A stretch of DNA of 64,000 bases from Enchytraeus crypticus (taxonomy: Eukaryota; Annelida; Clitellata; Enchytraeida; Enchytraeidae), in the NCBI GenBank assembly GCA_905160935.1, contig CAJHZI010000536.1, positions 431,001 through 495,000 on the forward strand. Direction: 5' to 3'. The notes beneath the pieces were generated by a model. The model saw nothing but the letters and a program-made list of their open reading frames with translations. It was not told the DNA's origin and made no database searches. A program made the position numbers and the translations under genes. Positions 63,685-64,000 of this stretch are shown one piece after another (the first letter of the stretch is position 1; every line of letters starts with the position of its first letter).

Positions 63685-63847
63685 TCGGCATTCAGTACAG
63701 GATTGTTTTGAAAGGCGTTCAGAGTACGATTGTTTTGAACGGGCTTACGCGCTGTAAGCCCGCAGTAAGTTCATTTCAGGATTGTTTTGTACGGCATTCA
63801 GAACAGGATTGCTCTGAGCGGCGTTCAGTGAAGGACTGTTTTGGAAG
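63685..63847 (+). repeat. Degenerate ~27-bp tandem repeat with a hairpin
   Basis: The unit GGCGTTCAGTACAGGATTG followed by TTTTGAA occurs five times with variation (starts near 63689, 63714, 63766, 63792, 63819). Between the second and third units lies CGGGCTTACGCGCTGTAAGC, closing with CCG, an 8-9 bp stem hairpin. Confidence 0.85.
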
Positions 63848-64000
63848 ATATTAATCATTCAATTTGCGTATTTTATTTGAACACCAATACGACAAACGCT
63901 TATCATTACATAAACGTGCATCTAACAACTTAATGCCATGCACCATTTCTTCAGCCCCCTCTCTTGAAAACATTCACTTCACACAATTTCGCACTTTGCC

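Overview
This window looks like nuclear DNA of an animal, most likely a marine invertebrate. An echinoderm-like deuterostome is my guess, from the LINE types and the frequent TAGGCCTA words, but this is not proven. The DNA is AT-rich, coding sequence is split by GT-AG introns, and most of the window is transposon debris. No bacterial-style genes, CRISPR arrays or rRNA/tRNA operons are present.

Only two host genes are clear. (1) The last two coding exons of a patched-domain (sterol-sensing/RND-type) membrane protein lie on the + strand at 1286-1702 and 10612-11283; the 5' part of that gene is outside the window. Its 8.9 kb intron holds a decayed CR1/L2-type LINE, SINEs, pieces of a second LINE and long (TA)n tracts. 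(2) A complete gene for ribosomal protein eS1 (RPS3A) lies on the - strand, with six coding exons between 36059 and 18223. All five introns join in phase to give a 266-residue protein, and an oligopyrimidine (TOP-like) tract precedes the ATG. A third possible host exon (40695-40952, -) has coding character but I do not recognise it.

The rest is mobile elements of several kinds, often nested. 'LINE1' (CR1/L2-like, ending in GTT/ATT repeats) has five copies; the best, at 43316-46424, carries a 326-codon reverse transcriptase ORF. 'LINE2' is on the - strand: its 5' half (38480-39910) encodes a 2A-like DVELNPGP motif and its 3' half lies at 56586-59010. 'LINE3' (an APE-type LINE with an [18 protein letters not shown]-terminus) is scattered as short 3' ends and larger fragments. 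Two tRNA-derived SINE families, a 5S rRNA-derived SINE, a TTAA-flanked piggyBac relic, two head-to-head internally deleted Tc1/mariner elements and two hAT-like elements with 8-bp target duplications are also present.

The right part (47-54 kb) contains the piggyBac element abutting a ~180-bp satellite, an intronless myo-inositol-3-phosphate synthase pseudogene with a snap-back inverted duplication, and a frameshifted transposon-derived gene. Long palindromes at 12.2 kb and 38.1-38.4 kb and a cluster of TGTATTAATACA palindromes at 61.7 kb stand out as structure that genes do not explain. All family calls were made by eye from motifs, without database searches.
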